This document shows, piece by piece, positions 36,301-45,938 of a DNA stretch of 64,000 nucleotides (its first letter is position 1; the number at the start of each line of letters is the position of its first letter). Below the pieces are notes generated by a model that saw only the letters and a list, made by a program, of their open reading frames with translations, searched no databases and was not told where the DNA came from. The translations under genes and the position numbers were made by a program. This stretch comes from Streptococcus suis (GTDB taxonomy: Bacteria; Bacillota; Bacilli; Lactobacillales; Streptococcaceae), in assembly GCF_002964575.1 (NCBI RefSeq), contig NZ_POQQ01000046.1, positions 23,861 through 87,860 on the forward strand, given 5' to 3'.

Positions 36301-37653
36301 TTACTTCTTGCTCAGCTTTACAACCGCCTCTGTTCGTGCAGTATGTGGAAACATATCAACGGATTGAATGTATTCAACCTGATAAGCTTTGGTTAGCTGG
36401 ACCAAATCTCTGGCTAGGGTTGAAACGTTGCAGGATACATAGACCATTTTCTCTGGTTTGTATGCCAAGATGGTTTTGAGGAGTTTTTCATCTAGTCCCG
36501 TCCGAGGTGGGTCGACTACTAGGGCATCTGCACGGTAGCCTTCTTTGTACCACTTAGGAATGATATCCTCTGCCTTACCAGCTTCGTAGTAGGTATTGGT
36601 CAGTCCCATTCGTTTGGCGTTGACCTTGGCATCCTCGATAGCTTCTGGGATGATGTCCATACCCCGAACAGACTTGACCTTTCGTGCAAAGGCAAAGCCA
36701 ATGGTTCCCACGCCACAGTAGGCATCAATCAAGTCTTCATCGCCAGAAATATCCAGTGCCTTGACTGCTTCTCCATAGAGAACTTCCGTTTGTTGGGGAT
36801 TTAATTGGTAAAATGCCCGAGGTGACAGGGAGAACTCGTAGTCCAAAACAGCTTCTTCAATGGCTTGTTTGCCCCAGAGAATTTCTGTTTTTTCCCCATA
36901 GATGTCGCTAGTCTTCTGTCTGTTCCAGTTTAGGGCAACAGTGACAATAGCAGGAAATTGCTTGGTTACTTCTTCAATGAGTTTAGTCAGATTGACCTGG
37001 CAGGAGGTGACAAAAATAACCTGCACCTGACCAGATTGACGGGCCCTGCGGACCATAACCGTACGAATTCCCTGCTCCTTACGCTCGTTGTAAATAGGGA
37101 TACGGTGCTTGGTTAGTAGGTCAGCAATCCTATTGATAACCTTTTGTGTTTCCTTGTCTTGGACATAGCAGTCTGTAATACCAATCAGGCGATGGGAATT
37201 TTCAGCATAGAGCCCAGCCTTGACTTGACCCTTGAATGAACGGGTTTGAAACTGTAATTTAGCCCGATAATGACTGGGCTGATCCATTCCAATGGTTGGG
37301 TGGATGAGGTAATTCTCATAGCCTGCTGGCTTAAATTTCTTCAAGGCTTGTTGGAGCAGGTCTTGCTTGAAGTCCAGTTGCTTGTCATAACGGAGGTGCA
37401 TGATTTGACAGCCGCCACAGGCTTGATAGATGTCACAGCTTGGTTTGACCCGGAATTTGGATTCCTTGTTAATTTTCAGTAGCCTTGCTTCCACAAAATT
37501 ACGTTTAACAGAGGTTACTTGACAGTAGATTTCTTCTCCCTTGAGGGCACCAGGAACAAAGACCAGCGTTTTTTGATAAAAGCCAATACCTTCGCCATTG
37601 ATACCCATTCGCTTGATTTTCAAGGGAATTCGTTGGTTTACTTGTAGATTCAT
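36301..37653 (-). CDS. rlmD: 23S rRNA (uracil-5-)-methyltransferase RlmD/RlmCD
   Basis: A 450-residue SAM-dependent enzyme that methylates U1939 and, in Gram-positives, often also U747 of 23S rRNA. It has the N-terminal TRAM domain, the iron–sulfur cysteines [14 protein letters not shown] motif [14 protein letters not shown], and catalytic [11 protein letters not shown] and [12 protein letters not shown]. It is a single leftward gene, back to back with recX. Confidence 0.93.
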   Translation of the reverse strand: MNLQVNQRIPLKIKRMGINGEGIGFYQKTLVFVPGALKGEEIYCQVTSVKRNFVEARLLKINKESKFRVKPSCDIYQACGGCQIMHLRYDKQLDFKQDLLQQALKKFKPAGYENYLIHPTIGMDQPSHYRAKLQFQTRSFKGQVKAGLYAENSHRLIGITDCYVQDKETQKVINRIADLLTKHRIPIYNERKEQGIRTVMVRRARQSGQVQVIFVTSCQVNLTKLIEEVTKQFPAIVTVALNWNRQKTSDIYGEKTEILWGKQAIEEAVLDYEFSLSPRAFYQLNPQQTEVLYGEAVKALDISGDEDLIDAYCGVGTIGFAFARKVKSVRGMDIIPEAIEDAKVNAKRMGLTNTYYEAGKAEDIIPKWYKEGYRADALVVDPPRTGLDEKLLKTILAYKPEKMVYVSCNVSTLARDLVQLTKAYQVEYIQSVDMFPHTARTEAVVKLSKK

Positions 37654-37690
37654 ATTATTATTTTACCGAAAATTCCTGTATAATGAAAGA

Positions 37691-38467
37691 ATGAGAATTA
37701 CAAAAATCGAAAAGAAAAAACGGCTCTATCTCTTAGAAGTTGAAGGACAGGAAAACACCTATATTACAGAAGATACCATTGTTCGCTTCATGCTCAGTAA
37801 GGACAAGGACATCACAGAAGAGGAATTTCAAGCCATTCGGGATTTTGCCCAATTTTCCTATGGGAAAAATTTAGCCTTGTATTTTATTTCTTTTAAGCAG
37901 AGGACGAAAAAGGAAGTACTTGATTATCTGGCAAAGTATGAGATAGTGGGAACAACTGCCCTAAAAATTGTCGCAAACTTGGAAGAGGACAAGTGGATTG
38001 ACGATAAAGCCTATGTGGAGGCATACATCCGTCAGAATGGGTTGAGTGGTGACAAGGGACCAGCTATGCTTCGTCAAAAGTTAATGGCCAAGGGAATTTC
38101 AAAAACCTTGATTGATGGAGGCTTGGCAGAGGTCGATTTTTCAGACCTGGCTGGTAGGGTGGCTGAGAAGTTGCTTCGGAAATACCAGAACAAGTTGCCT
38201 CTACGTGCCTTACAGGATAAGCTGGTTCAGGGCTTGATGGCTAAGGGATTTTCCTATGAGCTAGCCAAACAGAGTATGAATCAATTAGCATTGACATCAG
38301 ATGAAGAAAATGAAGCAGAGTTGATTGCCAAGGAGTTAGACAAGCAGTACCGGAAATACAGCCGAAAATATGAGGGATATGAGCTGAAACAACGTTTGAT
38401 GCAGGCTTTGGCTCGCAAGGGCTTTGATTTTGACGCAATAAAATCTGCTCTTCGTGAATATCTATGA
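37691..38467 (+). CDS. recX: Regulatory protein RecX
   Basis: Inhibits or modulates RecA filaments. It has 258 residues with three-helix RecX repeats ([46 protein letters not shown]). I use the ATG at 37691; a longer frame to 37598 reads back across the divergent rlmD start. TATAATGAAAG just upstream supports a promoter here. The gene stands alone before ntdP. Confidence 0.92.
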   Translation: MRITKIEKKKRLYLLEVEGQENTYITEDTIVRFMLSKDKDITEEEFQAIRDFAQFSYGKNLALYFISFKQRTKKEVLDYLAKYEIVGTTALKIVANLEEDKWIDDKAYVEAYIRQNGLSGDKGPAMLRQKLMAKGISKTLIDGGLAEVDFSDLAGRVAEKLLRKYQNKLPLRALQDKLVQGLMAKGFSYELAKQSMNQLALTSDEENEAELIAKELDKQYRKYSRKYEGYELKQRLMQALARKGFDFDAIKSALREYL

Positions 38468-38544
38468 GAAAAATCTTCGCCTAGGTTGAAAAAATATGGT
38501 ATAATAGTCAAGATAAATTGTAATAGTAGAAAGTTGGTAACAAA

Positions 38545-39078
38545 GTGAAATTACCAAAGGAAGGCGACTTTATTACTATTCAAAGTTATAAACATGACGG
38601 TGAAATTCATCGCACTTGGCGTGACACCATGGTATTAAAAACAACGGAAAATGCTATTATTGGAGTCAATAATCATACCTTAGTGACTGAAAATGACGGC
38701 AGACGTTGGGTAACGAGAGAGCCAGCAATCGTTTATTTTCATAAGAAATACTGGTTCAATATCATTGCAATGATTCGTGAGAACGGAGTTTCCTATTATT
38801 GTAATCTTGCCAGTCCTTATGTTCTAGACAATGAAGCACTCAAGTACATCGACTATGACCTAGATGTTAAGGTTTTTGCGGATGGTGAGAAAAGGCTCTT
38901 GGATGTGGACGAATATGAGCGTCATCGCAAGGCTATGAAGTATTCCAATGATATTGATTTTATTTTGAAAGAAAATGTCAAGATTCTGGTGGATTGGATC
39001 AACAATCAACGTGGTCCCTTCTCCCCAGCCTATGTCAATATCTGGTACAAACGCTATTTAGAACTGAGAAGTAGATAA
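38545..39078 (+). CDS. ntdP: Nucleoside tri-/diphosphate phosphatase (DUF402)
   Basis: A 177-residue DUF402 protein of the NtdP type, which hydrolyses nucleoside tri- and diphosphates. Visible conserved parts are [28 protein letters not shown] and the metal-binding [20 protein letters not shown]. Translation starts at GTG 38545. A TGGTATAATAG promoter lies at about 38495-38506, and an intrinsic terminator follows. Confidence 0.9.
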   Translation: MKLPKEGDFITIQSYKHDGEIHRTWRDTMVLKTTENAIIGVNNHTLVTENDGRRWVTREPAIVYFHKKYWFNIIAMIRENGVSYYCNLASPYVLDNEALKYIDYDLDVKVFADGEKRLLDVDEYERHRKAMKYSNDIDFILKENVKILVDWINNQRGPFSPAYVNIWYKRYLELRSR

Positions 39079-39091
39079 AGTTAGAGAGAGA

Positions 39092-39116
39092 AAATCCTGT
39101 TTTGCAGGTTTTTTTC
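39092..39116 (+). terminator. Terminator after ntdP
   Basis: AATCCTG pairs with CAGGTTT (one mismatch), then TTTTTTC. Confidence 0.7.
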
Positions 39117-39135
39117 TTACCATAAAGGAGGAAAG

Positions 39136-39453
39136 ATGGCTTTTGATCAAACAAATGGACGATACGCAAGTTTTGGTATTGTCACCTCATTGCCCGGAGA
39201 AGTTATTGACAGTTTTTGGTATTTTATTGATAACTACTTAAAGGGAGTTATTCCCTTAAAAAGTGTCCTGCGTTTTTCCATCAAAAATCGAAAAGGGAAG
39301 GTGACACTTGTTTTTTCTCAGGAGGGCTATAAAAATGCTATTGCTCTGGATTTGAACAGTCGCTTCGATCCTTTTTATCCGTCAACGATTTTAGTGATGG
39401 ATAAGCAGGGCAAGGAAACCATTACTCTGCCAGATGAGGTGACCTTGTTATAG
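39136..39453 (+). CDS. DUF960 family protein
   Basis: A 105-residue protein of the DUF960 family (RYASFGIVTSLPGEVIDSFW at the N-terminus). It is soluble with no membrane segment. AAAGGAGG precedes the ATG. The function of the family is unknown. It follows ntdP after its terminator, a pairing often seen in streptococci. The 150 bases after it hold only the promoter of the GntR gene. Confidence 0.85.
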   Translation: MAFDQTNGRYASFGIVTSLPGEVIDSFWYFIDNYLKGVIPLKSVLRFSIKNRKGKVTLVFSQEGYKNAIALDLNSRFDPFYPSTILVMDKQGKETITLPDEVTLL

Positions 39454-39602
39454 GTCGGATGGCTGTAGGGAGCTGGAGACTGTTTGACCCATGAAAGCAA
39501 AAGGATAGAAAATTCTTATCTACCACGTTATATGTATTGTTAATATATGATATTTGTTGTAAAATAAATATAGAGATTTCGTTGGTTAGAAAGGAGGACA
39601 TG

Positions 39603-40346
39603 ATGGTCAATCAAGTTGATGAGAAACCCCTTTATTTGCAACTGGTCGATGAGCTTGAGGTGGCTATTCGTGAGAGGATGGCTCCAAACGATAAATTATT
39701 CTCAGAACGTGAATTGACACAGGTCTATGGGGTTAGTCGCATTACTGTTCGTCTGGCCTTGCAGGAATTGGAGAAGCGTGGTCTTGTTTATAAGAAACAT
39801 GGCAAGGGGACCTATGTTTCAGAAATTTCGGATACAGCTGTGGATTTATCGCAAGCCTATAGTTTTACCGAGCAGATGAAGAAAATTGGGAAGCGCCCAC
39901 GGACAGCTATTTTATCTTTTGGATGCGTTCAAGCTACGGATTATATTGCCCAACATTTGCAGGTTAATCTTGGTGAGAAAGTCTTTGAAATAGAACGTCT
40001 TCGCCTAGCTGATGAGGTTCCGATGATGTTGGAAAGAACCTATGTACCTGCTTCCCTCTTTCCTGCCTTGACAGCCAGCAGGATGAGTGAAAAACCACTC
40101 TATGAAATCTTTCTTGAAGATTATGGTCAGATGATTCGATTGGCAGAAGAAGAGTTTTACGCCAGTATTTCTTTAGACAATGAAGCGAAGATTTTAGGTA
40201 TTCCAAGTAACAGTCCAGTTCTTCATTTGGTGAGAAAAACCTATAATGATAAAAATAGGATAATAGAGTTTACCTTTAGTATTGCTAGGGCAGACCAGTT
40301 TCGCTATAAGATTAGCCATCAGAAACAGAAAAACGCAGATAGTTAA
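39603..40346 (+). CDS. GntR family regulator with UTRA domain (HutC group)
   Basis: A 247-residue regulator: winged helix (KPLYLQLVDELEVAIRERM, ELTQVYGVSRITVRLAL, KKHGKGTYVS) and a C-terminal UTRA ligand domain (VFEIERLRLADEVPMMLERT). HutC-group proteins bind sugar phosphates or amino-acid derivatives. I choose the ATG at 39603 because AAGGAGG is too near 39600. It converges with the second GntR gene; they share a terminator. It may regulate a distant sugar operon. Confidence 0.9.
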   Translation: MVNQVDEKPLYLQLVDELEVAIRERMAPNDKLFSERELTQVYGVSRITVRLALQELEKRGLVYKKHGKGTYVSEISDTAVDLSQAYSFTEQMKKIGKRPRTAILSFGCVQATDYIAQHLQVNLGEKVFEIERLRLADEVPMMLERTYVPASLFPALTASRMSEKPLYEIFLEDYGQMIRLAEEEFYASISLDNEAKILGIPSNSPVLHLVRKTYNDKNRIIEFTFSIARADQFRYKISHQKQKNADS

Positions 40347-40358
40347 GTCTGCGTTTTT
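40331..40358. terminator. Bidirectional terminator between the GntR genes
   Basis: AAACGCAGA (40331-40339) pairs with TCTGCGTTT (40348-40356). The first arm lies inside the last codons of the left gene. Confidence 0.8.
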
Positions 40359-40362
40359 GCTT

Positions 40363-41073
40363 TTAACGGTGGTTGGCCGTGATTTCGAATTTATAGTATT
40401 TCCAGTGTTTATAGGTTTCAGTATATTCCATAATTTCGCCACTTGCACTGTGAGTGGTTGTTTTGTTTTGAAGAACGGCTGGCTCAGTGGTTTTCAACTG
40501 CAAGTGTTTTGCAACTTCTTTTGGACATGGGCTAACAATTTCATTTGTTTCCACAAATGGTTCTTCAGACATGTGGATGTTGTAATCCAACTTGAAGCGT
40601 TGGTAGATAGATTGGTAGTGCTCTAGTGGAGCATCTGGATTTTGGATATATCGTTGTGGAATATAGGAGTTATGGAAAATGTATGGCGTATTTTCTGCTG
40701 AACGGACACGAACAATTTTATAATAGAAATCATTTTTGTCTAAATTAAGTTTTTCAAGGATTTCAGGGTCATTGCCTTTTTCACAAGAGAGCACGATAAC
40801 GGAATCCTTATCCATAGAGAAGACTTCAATATCAGAAAATTCTACCAAACGACCCTTTCGTGAACGAGAAACAAAGGTTCCTTTGCCTTGTTGACGGACC
40901 AGATAGCCATCCTTAACCAATTCATTGACAGCACGGATAACCGTAATAGAGCTAACGTTAAATAGTTTTGTCAATTCAGATTCAGTGTAAAATTTATCGC
41001 CATTTTCAAATTTACCAGAGATAATCTGTTGACGTAAGTCATTTTGTATCAGTTGGTACTTAGGTACTTTCAT
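40363..41073 (-). CDS. GntR family regulator divergent from the bgaC operon
   Basis: A 236-residue HutC-group regulator: KVPKYQLIQNDLRQQIISG, ELTKLFNVSSITVIRAV, RQQGKGTFVS and a UTRA domain ending in ETYKHWKYYKFEITANH. It is divergent from the beta-galactosidase/PTS operon, as the pneumococcal homolog is, and probably represses it until a sugar phosphate binds. The start at 41073 follows AAAGGAAG; an upstream frame to 41148 covers the promoter. Confidence 0.9.
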   Translation of the reverse strand: MKVPKYQLIQNDLRQQIISGKFENGDKFYTESELTKLFNVSSITVIRAVNELVKDGYLVRQQGKGTFVSRSRKGRLVEFSDIEVFSMDKDSVIVLSCEKGNDPEILEKLNLDKNDFYYKIVRVRSAENTPYIFHNSYIPQRYIQNPDAPLEHYQSIYQRFKLDYNIHMSEEPFVETNEIVSPCPKEVAKHLQLKTTEPAVLQNKTTTHSASGEIMEYTETYKHWKYYKFEITANHR

Positions 41074-41098
41074 ATTTATTACTTCCTTTCTAGCGATT

Positions 41099-41150
41099 AT
41101 TATACTAAATGGATTTTGAAAAATCAAAATATATAACTGAAAAATCAAAA
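41099..41150 (-). promoter_or_regulatory. gntR promoter with overlapping direct-repeat operator
   Basis: A leftward promoter TTGATT (41127-41122), 17 bp, TATAAT (41104-41099) serves the GntR gene. TGAAAAATCAAAA occurs twice, at 41117-41129 and 41138-41150, exactly 21 bp apart; the first is also a dyad TTTTGA-n4-TCAAAA covering the -35. It is the best candidate operator for this GntR protein. Confidence 0.55.
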
Positions 41151-41229
41151 AAATTTAGGAGAAAACCCCTTTCAAATCAAGCATTTTTCAAAAAGAATAA
41201 AATATTTCAAAAAAATTTCAAAAAGTAGT

Positions 41230-41258
41230 GGACATAACCAGTAAAAAGTGTTATTATA
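41230..41258 (+). promoter_or_regulatory. Promoter of the bgaC–PTS–galM operon
   Basis: TGGACA (41230-41235), a 17-bp spacer and TATTAT (41253-41258). The 150 bases upstream are rich in phased A-tracts and should be curved. Confidence 0.6.
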
Positions 41259-41293
41259 TTAACAGAAAGGTATATGATTATAAAGGTGACAAG

Positions 41294-43066
41294 ATGACAG
41301 AGTTCTATATAAAAGATCAAATTTACTTAGATCATCAACCCTTTAAAATTTTATCGGGTGCTATCCATTATTTCCGAGTACACCCTGATGACTGGTATCA
41401 TTCCTTGTATAATTTGAAAGCCTTGGGTTTTAACACGGTTGAAACCTATGTTCCTTGGAATATGCACGAACCTAAGAAAGGTGAGTTCTCTTATGAAGGA
41501 ATACTAGATCTTGAGCGCTTTTTACAGCTAGCACAGGATTTGGGGCTTTATGCTATTGTTCGCCCTTCCCCATATATTTGTGCCGAGTGGGAATGGGGAG
41601 GTCTCCCCGCTTGGCTGATGCAGGAAGAGCTGCGGGTTCGTTCGCATGACGAGCGCTACCTAAAGCACTTAGATGAATATTACGCTTCTCTTCTTCCTAA
41701 ATTGGCCAAGTTCCAACTCGCACAAGGTGGTAATATCCTTATGTTCCAAGTAGAGAACGAATATGGTTCCTATGGTGAGGATAAGGAATATCTAAGAGCA
41801 GTAGCAAGTCTAATGAGGAAATATGGGTTGACAGCTCCCCTCTTCACCTCAGACGGTGCTTGGCGGGCGACGCTTCGAGCAGGAACGCTAATTGAAGATG
41901 ACGTCTTTGTGACGGGTAACTTTGGTTCGAGAGCCAGAGAAAACTTTGCCAACATGAAGGCTTTCTTTAATGAATATGGGAAAGAATGGCCCTTCATGTG
42001 TATGGAGTTCTGGGATGGCTGGTTCAATCGCTGGGGCGATGAGGTCATTCGCCGTGACCCAGATGAGATGGTCGATGCTGTTATGGAATGTATTGAATTG
42101 GGTTCTATCAATCTCTACATGTTCCATGGTGGAACCAACTTTGGGTTCATGAATGGTTGCTCTGCCCGTGGTCAGATTGATTTGCCACAGGTAACTTCTT
42201 ACGATTACGATGCGATTTTAGATGAGGCTGGCAATCCAACCAAGAAATTCTATGCCTTGCAAAAACGTATGAAGGAAACCTATCCAGATTTGGACTATGC
42301 TGAGCCACTGGTAAAAGAAGCCAAGGCCTTTCCAAGTGTGGACTTGAAGGATAAGGTAAGTCTCTTTGCTGTAGCAGAAAATGTAAGCGATTACTCATCT
42401 AGCTTCTATCCGAAAAATATGGAAGAACTGGGGCAATCGACGGGCTATATCCTATATAGAACGCAGTTAGAGCGGGATAAGGAGGAGGCAGAACGGCTTC
42501 GTGTCATTGATGCGCGTGACCGTATTCAAGTCTATGCGGATGGTCGTTTGGTTACCACACAATACCAGACAGAAATTGGTGAAGACATTGCACTAGAGTT
42601 TGCATCCAACCATGTTGAACTGGCTGTTTTGGTTGAAAACATGGGACGGGTCAATTATGGTCATAAGTTGACAGCACCGACACAGTCTAAAGGTTTGGGC
42701 AGAGGTGCTATAGCAGACTTGCACTACATTGGTAATTGGGATATGTATCCATTGCCGCTGGATGATATTTCTGGTCTAGATTTCACGAAAGAGTGGCAGG
42801 AGGGTCAACCAGCCTTCTATCGCTATCAGTTTGAAGTGGAAGAACTGGCAGACACTTACTTAGACATGACAGGTTTTGGGAAGGGTGTCGTATTTGTTAA
42901 TAATGTCAATATCGGACGTTTCTGGGAAAAAGGTCCAATCCTCTATCTCTATATTCCAAAAGGATACTTAAAGAAAGGAGTTAATGAAATAGTCGTTTTT
43001 GAAACGGAAGGGCAATATAGAGACAAGATTAGCTTTTCACAGGAACCCGTTTATAAAAAAGTATAG
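41294..43066 (+). CDS. bgaC: GH35 beta-galactosidase BgaC
   Basis: A 590-residue exo-beta-galactosidase; the pneumococcal homolog releases beta-1,3-linked galactose from host glycans. The TIM barrel shows the acid/base Glu in MFQVENEYGSYG and the nucleophile in FMCMEFWDGWF; jelly-roll domains follow. There is no signal peptide. I start at 41294 (MTEFYIKDQ) after AAGGTGAC; the frame to 41228 crosses the promoter. It leads the operon with a mannose-family PTS and galM. Confidence 0.93.
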   Translation: MTEFYIKDQIYLDHQPFKILSGAIHYFRVHPDDWYHSLYNLKALGFNTVETYVPWNMHEPKKGEFSYEGILDLERFLQLAQDLGLYAIVRPSPYICAEWEWGGLPAWLMQEELRVRSHDERYLKHLDEYYASLLPKLAKFQLAQGGNILMFQVENEYGSYGEDKEYLRAVASLMRKYGLTAPLFTSDGAWRATLRAGTLIEDDVFVTGNFGSRARENFANMKAFFNEYGKEWPFMCMEFWDGWFNRWGDEVIRRDPDEMVDAVMECIELGSINLYMFHGGTNFGFMNGCSARGQIDLPQVTSYDYDAILDEAGNPTKKFYALQKRMKETYPDLDYAEPLVKEAKAFPSVDLKDKVSLFAVAENVSDYSSSFYPKNMEELGQSTGYILYRTQLERDKEEAERLRVIDARDRIQVYADGRLVTTQYQTEIGEDIALEFASNHVELAVLVENMGRVNYGHKLTAPTQSKGLGRGAIADLHYIGNWDMYPLPLDDISGLDFTKEWQEGQPAFYRYQFEVEELADTYLDMTGFGKGVVFVNNVNIGRFWEKGPILYLYIPKGYLKKGVNEIVVFETEGQYRDKISFSQEPVYKKV

Positions 43067-43121
43067 GTGCTCCGTTGAGGGTGTCTAACAGAAAGATTTA
43101 TGAAGAAAAGGAGAACACTGT

Positions 43122-43607
43122 ATGGCAATTATTGCTACACGTATTGACGGTCGTTTGATTCACGGTCAGGTTGCTAACCTTTGGACTACAAAATTAAATA
43201 TTAGTCGGATTATGGTTATTGACGATGCTGTTGCTCAAAACGACATTGAGAAACAAGGTTTGAAATTAGCTTGCCCACCGGGAGTAAAATTATCTATTTT
43301 GCCAATCGAAAAAGCAGCTACTAACATCAAGGAAGGTAAGTATGACGCACAACGCTTATTGATTGTTGCTCGTCGTCCTGAAAACTTCCTGCGCTTAGTT
43401 GAATATGGTGTAGAACTCGCTGAATTGAATGTCGGCAATATGTCACAATCACCAGAAACTCGCTCTGTTACTCGCTCTATTAACGTTGTAGATAAGGACA
43501 TTGCGGACTTTGATGCCTTGGTTGCTAAGGGAGTAAAATTGATTGCTCAAATGGTACCAGGCGACTCACCAAAAGACTTTATGCCTCTCTTGGATAAGGT
43601 CAGATAA
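43122..43607 (+). CDS. PTS mannose/fructose/sorbose family EIIB
   Basis: A 161-residue phosphoryl-transfer subunit. The phospho-His lies in TRIDGRLIHGQVANLW (His15 region), as in SorB/ManX-type IIB. It receives phosphate from the IIA encoded at 45350 and passes it to a galactose- or GalNAc-type sugar carried by IIC/IID. AAAGGAG precedes the ATG. It is the second gene of the bgaC operon. Confidence 0.95.
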   Translation: MAIIATRIDGRLIHGQVANLWTTKLNISRIMVIDDAVAQNDIEKQGLKLACPPGVKLSILPIEKAATNIKEGKYDAQRLLIVARRPENFLRLVEYGVELAELNVGNMSQSPETRSVTRSINVVDKDIADFDALVAKGVKLIAQMVPGDSPKDFMPLLDKVR

Positions 43608-43649
43608 ATTTCGGATATTTTTGAAAAATTTAAAAGGAGGTTCACTATT

Positions 43650-44543
43650 ATGCAATGGTGGCAAATATTACTTCTAACGCTCTACTCTGCTTATCAGATC
43701 TGTGATGAGTTGACTATTGTATCGTCAGCTGGTTCTCCAGTCTTTGCAGGGTTCATCTCTGGTTTGATCATGGGTGACATGGCAACTGGTTTGACTATTG
43801 GAGCAGCTCTTCAGTTGATGGTACTTGGTGTCGGTACTTTCGGTGGTGCATCTCGTATCGACGCAACTTCTGGTGCGGTTCTTGCAACAGCTTTCTCAGT
43901 ATCACAAGGTATTGACCCAGAGCTTGCCGTATCTACTATCGCAGTACCTGTAGCAGCACTTCTTGTTTATACAGATATTGCTGGTCGTTTCTCAACTACT
44001 TACTTCGCACACCGTGTGGATGCTGCGGTAGAAAAATTTGACTATGCAGCAATCGAACGCAACTACCTTCTAGGCGCTATTCCATGGGCAGCATCACGTG
44101 CACTTCCTGTGTTCCTAGCGCTTGCATTTGGTGGTGAGTTCGTAGAATTGATGGTTACAAAAATCCAAGAATATCAATGGATCGCAGATGGTTTGACTCT
44201 TGCAGCTCGTATGCTTCCAGGTCTTGGTTTTGCAATCTTGCTCCACTACCTTCCATTGAAACGCAACCTTCACTACTTGGCAGTTGGTTTTGCCCTTACA
44301 GCTATGTTGACTGTTCTTTACGGTAACGTTTCAGCTTTGGGTGGTGCTGTTGCTGGTATCGTTGGCACTCTTCCTGAAGATGCAGGTATCGCTTTTGTGA
44401 ACAACTTCAAAGGCTTGTCAATGATCGGTATCGCTATTGTGGGTGCTTTCCTTTCAGTGCTTCACTTCAAAAATAGCCAAAAAGTAGCAGTGGTTGCTCC
44501 ATCAGTTTCAGAAAGTGGGGAAATTGAAGATGACGAAATCTAA
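43650..44543 (+). CDS. PTS mannose/fructose/sorbose family EIIC
   Basis: A 297-residue membrane subunit with about seven helices and the typical LQLMVLGVGTFGGASRID and GDMATGLTIGAA motifs. Together with IID it forms the sugar channel. AAAGGAGG lies before the ATG. Its end overlaps IID by 14 bases. Confidence 0.95.
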   Translation: MQWWQILLLTLYSAYQICDELTIVSSAGSPVFAGFISGLIMGDMATGLTIGAALQLMVLGVGTFGGASRIDATSGAVLATAFSVSQGIDPELAVSTIAVPVAALLVYTDIAGRFSTTYFAHRVDAAVEKFDYAAIERNYLLGAIPWAASRALPVFLALAFGGEFVELMVTKIQEYQWIADGLTLAARMLPGLGFAILLHYLPLKRNLHYLAVGFALTAMLTVLYGNVSALGGAVAGIVGTLPEDAGIAFVNNFKGLSMIGIAIVGAFLSVLHFKNSQKVAVVAPSVSESGEIEDDEI

Positions 44544-45345
44544 TTACAAACTAACAAAAGAAGATTTTAATCAAATCAACAAACGTAGCTTGTTCACTTA
44601 TCAGTTGGGCTGGAACTATGAGCGAATGCAGGGTTCTGGTTACCTCTACATGATTTTGCCACAGCTTCGTAAAATGTATGGAGATGGTACTCCTGAATTG
44701 AAGGAAATGATGAAATTGCATACTCAATTCTTCAACACTTCTCCATTCTTCCATACTATCATTACTGGTATTGACTTGGCGCTTGAAGAAAGCGACGGTG
44801 TCGCTTCTAAGGATGCGGTTAACGGTATTAAGACAGCCTTGATGGGACCATTTGCCCCAATCGGTGACTCTATCTTTGGTTCCCTTGTTCCAGCTATCAT
44901 GGGTACTGTAGCAGCGACTATGGCTAAAGAAGGAACTCCAGCAGGTATCTTCCTTTGGGTAGCAGTAGCAGTAGCTTATGACATCTTCCGTTGGAAACAG
45001 TTGGAAATTGCCTATAAAGAAGGTACTAAACTCATCACAACTATGCGTGATAAGTTGACAGCTCTTGTAGATGCTGCTTCTGTAATGGGTGTCTTCATGA
45101 TGGGTGCCTTGATTGCAACTATGATTAACTTTGAAGTATCTTGGGCTCCAAGTGTTGGTGAAAAAGTGATTGATGTACAAGACTTGCTCAACACTATCTT
45201 CCCTCGTTTGGTACCAGCTATCTTCACAGGCTTTGTCTTCTGGTTGCTAGGACGCAAAGGTATGACTTCTACTAAGGCTATCTTGATTATCATCGTTCTT
45301 GCAGTAACGCTTTCAGCAATCGGTAAGTTTGTCTTTGGCATGTAA
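44530..45345 (+). CDS. PTS mannose/fructose/sorbose family EIID
   Basis: A 271-residue membrane subunit with the family signature SLFTYQLGWNYERMQGSGYL and NTSPFFHTIITGI, GPFAPIGDSIF. I set the start at 44530 (MTKSNYKLTKED), inside the end of IIC; a frame from 44494 has no signal. Overlap implies coupled synthesis of IIC and IID in equal amounts. Confidence 0.94.
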   Translation: MTKSNYKLTKEDFNQINKRSLFTYQLGWNYERMQGSGYLYMILPQLRKMYGDGTPELKEMMKLHTQFFNTSPFFHTIITGIDLALEESDGVASKDAVNGIKTALMGPFAPIGDSIFGSLVPAIMGTVAATMAKEGTPAGIFLWVAVAVAYDIFRWKQLEIAYKEGTKLITTMRDKLTALVDAASVMGVFMMGALIATMINFEVSWAPSVGEKVIDVQDLLNTIFPRLVPAIFTGFVFWLLGRKGMTSTKAILIIIVLAVTLSAIGKFVFGM

Positions 45346-45349
45346 GCAT

Positions 45350-45754
45350 ATGGGTAAGAGTTTAGTTTTAGTAAGTCATGGTATCTTCTGTGAAGAGTTG
45401 AAAAAATCAACTGAGATGATTATGGGTCCTCAGGAGGATATCTATACAGTAGCTCTTTTACCAGAAGAAGGTCCAGAAGACTTCCAGAAGAAATTTGAAG
45501 AAACAGTTGCTAATTTAGATGACTTTGTTGTATTCGCTGACTTGTTGGGCGGAACACCAGCCAACGTTGTTTCCCGTAAATTGATTGACGGTGGGCAGTT
45601 TGACCTCTATGCAGGTATGAACATGCCTATGGTGATTGGTTTCTTGAACGGCGTCCTACTAGGTGAAGCAGTTGACTATGTGGAATTTGGTACAAACAAC
45701 CTCGTCCATGTCAATGCCTTGCTAACTAGTGGCAGTGATGATGAGGATGAGTGA
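45350..45754 (+). CDS. PTS mannose/fructose/sorbose family EIIA
   Basis: A 134-residue IIA of the mannose class; the phospho-His is in LVLVSHGIFCEEL (His9 region), and FADLLGGTPANVVSR is the typical second loop. It starts at ATG 45350, four bases after the IID stop; no good ribosome binding site is seen, so coupling is likely. The stop codon lies at the foot of a strong hairpin. Confidence 0.93.
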   Translation: MGKSLVLVSHGIFCEELKKSTEMIMGPQEDIYTVALLPEEGPEDFQKKFEETVANLDDFVVFADLLGGTPANVVSRKLIDGGQFDLYAGMNMPMVIGFLNGVLLGEAVDYVEFGTNNLVHVNALLTSGSDDEDE

Positions 45755-45917
45755 AACAGTTCGGGGAACTGTTTCAGCTGGTCACCTTGAAATAAGAAAG
45801 TGACCAAAGAAAGCCCGAGCCTAGAAATGGGTTTCTCGTTCCAGTTTTCTGACTAGTCATCTATATGATGAGGCTTTAAGTATCCTGAGGGGAAGCAAAT
45901 TGATTGCCTCCCCTCAT
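45753..45917 (+). other. Hairpin-rich gap between IIA and galM
   Basis: The 184-bp gap holds three dyads: GAAACAGTTC/GAACTGTTTC (45753-45775, perfect 10-bp arms), GGTCAC/GTGACC (about 45780-45806) and TGAGGGG/CCCCTCA (45886-45916). None has a convincing T-tail. Related streptococcal operons carry a sugar isomerase gene at this place; here no coding remnant is visible. The hairpins may instead set mRNA stability between the PTS and galM genes. Confidence 0.5.
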
Positions 45918-45938
45918 TTGATGTTGTGAGGAAAAGCA

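Noticed and set aside
41160..41175. CcpA cre site upstream of bgaC
   Set aside because: GAAAACCCCTTTC has the wrong spacing and lacks the central CG of cre sites.
44551..45180. 209-codon minus-strand frame opposite PTS IID
   Set aside because: Entirely antisense to a clear PTS gene; composition is that of a reverse-frame artefact.
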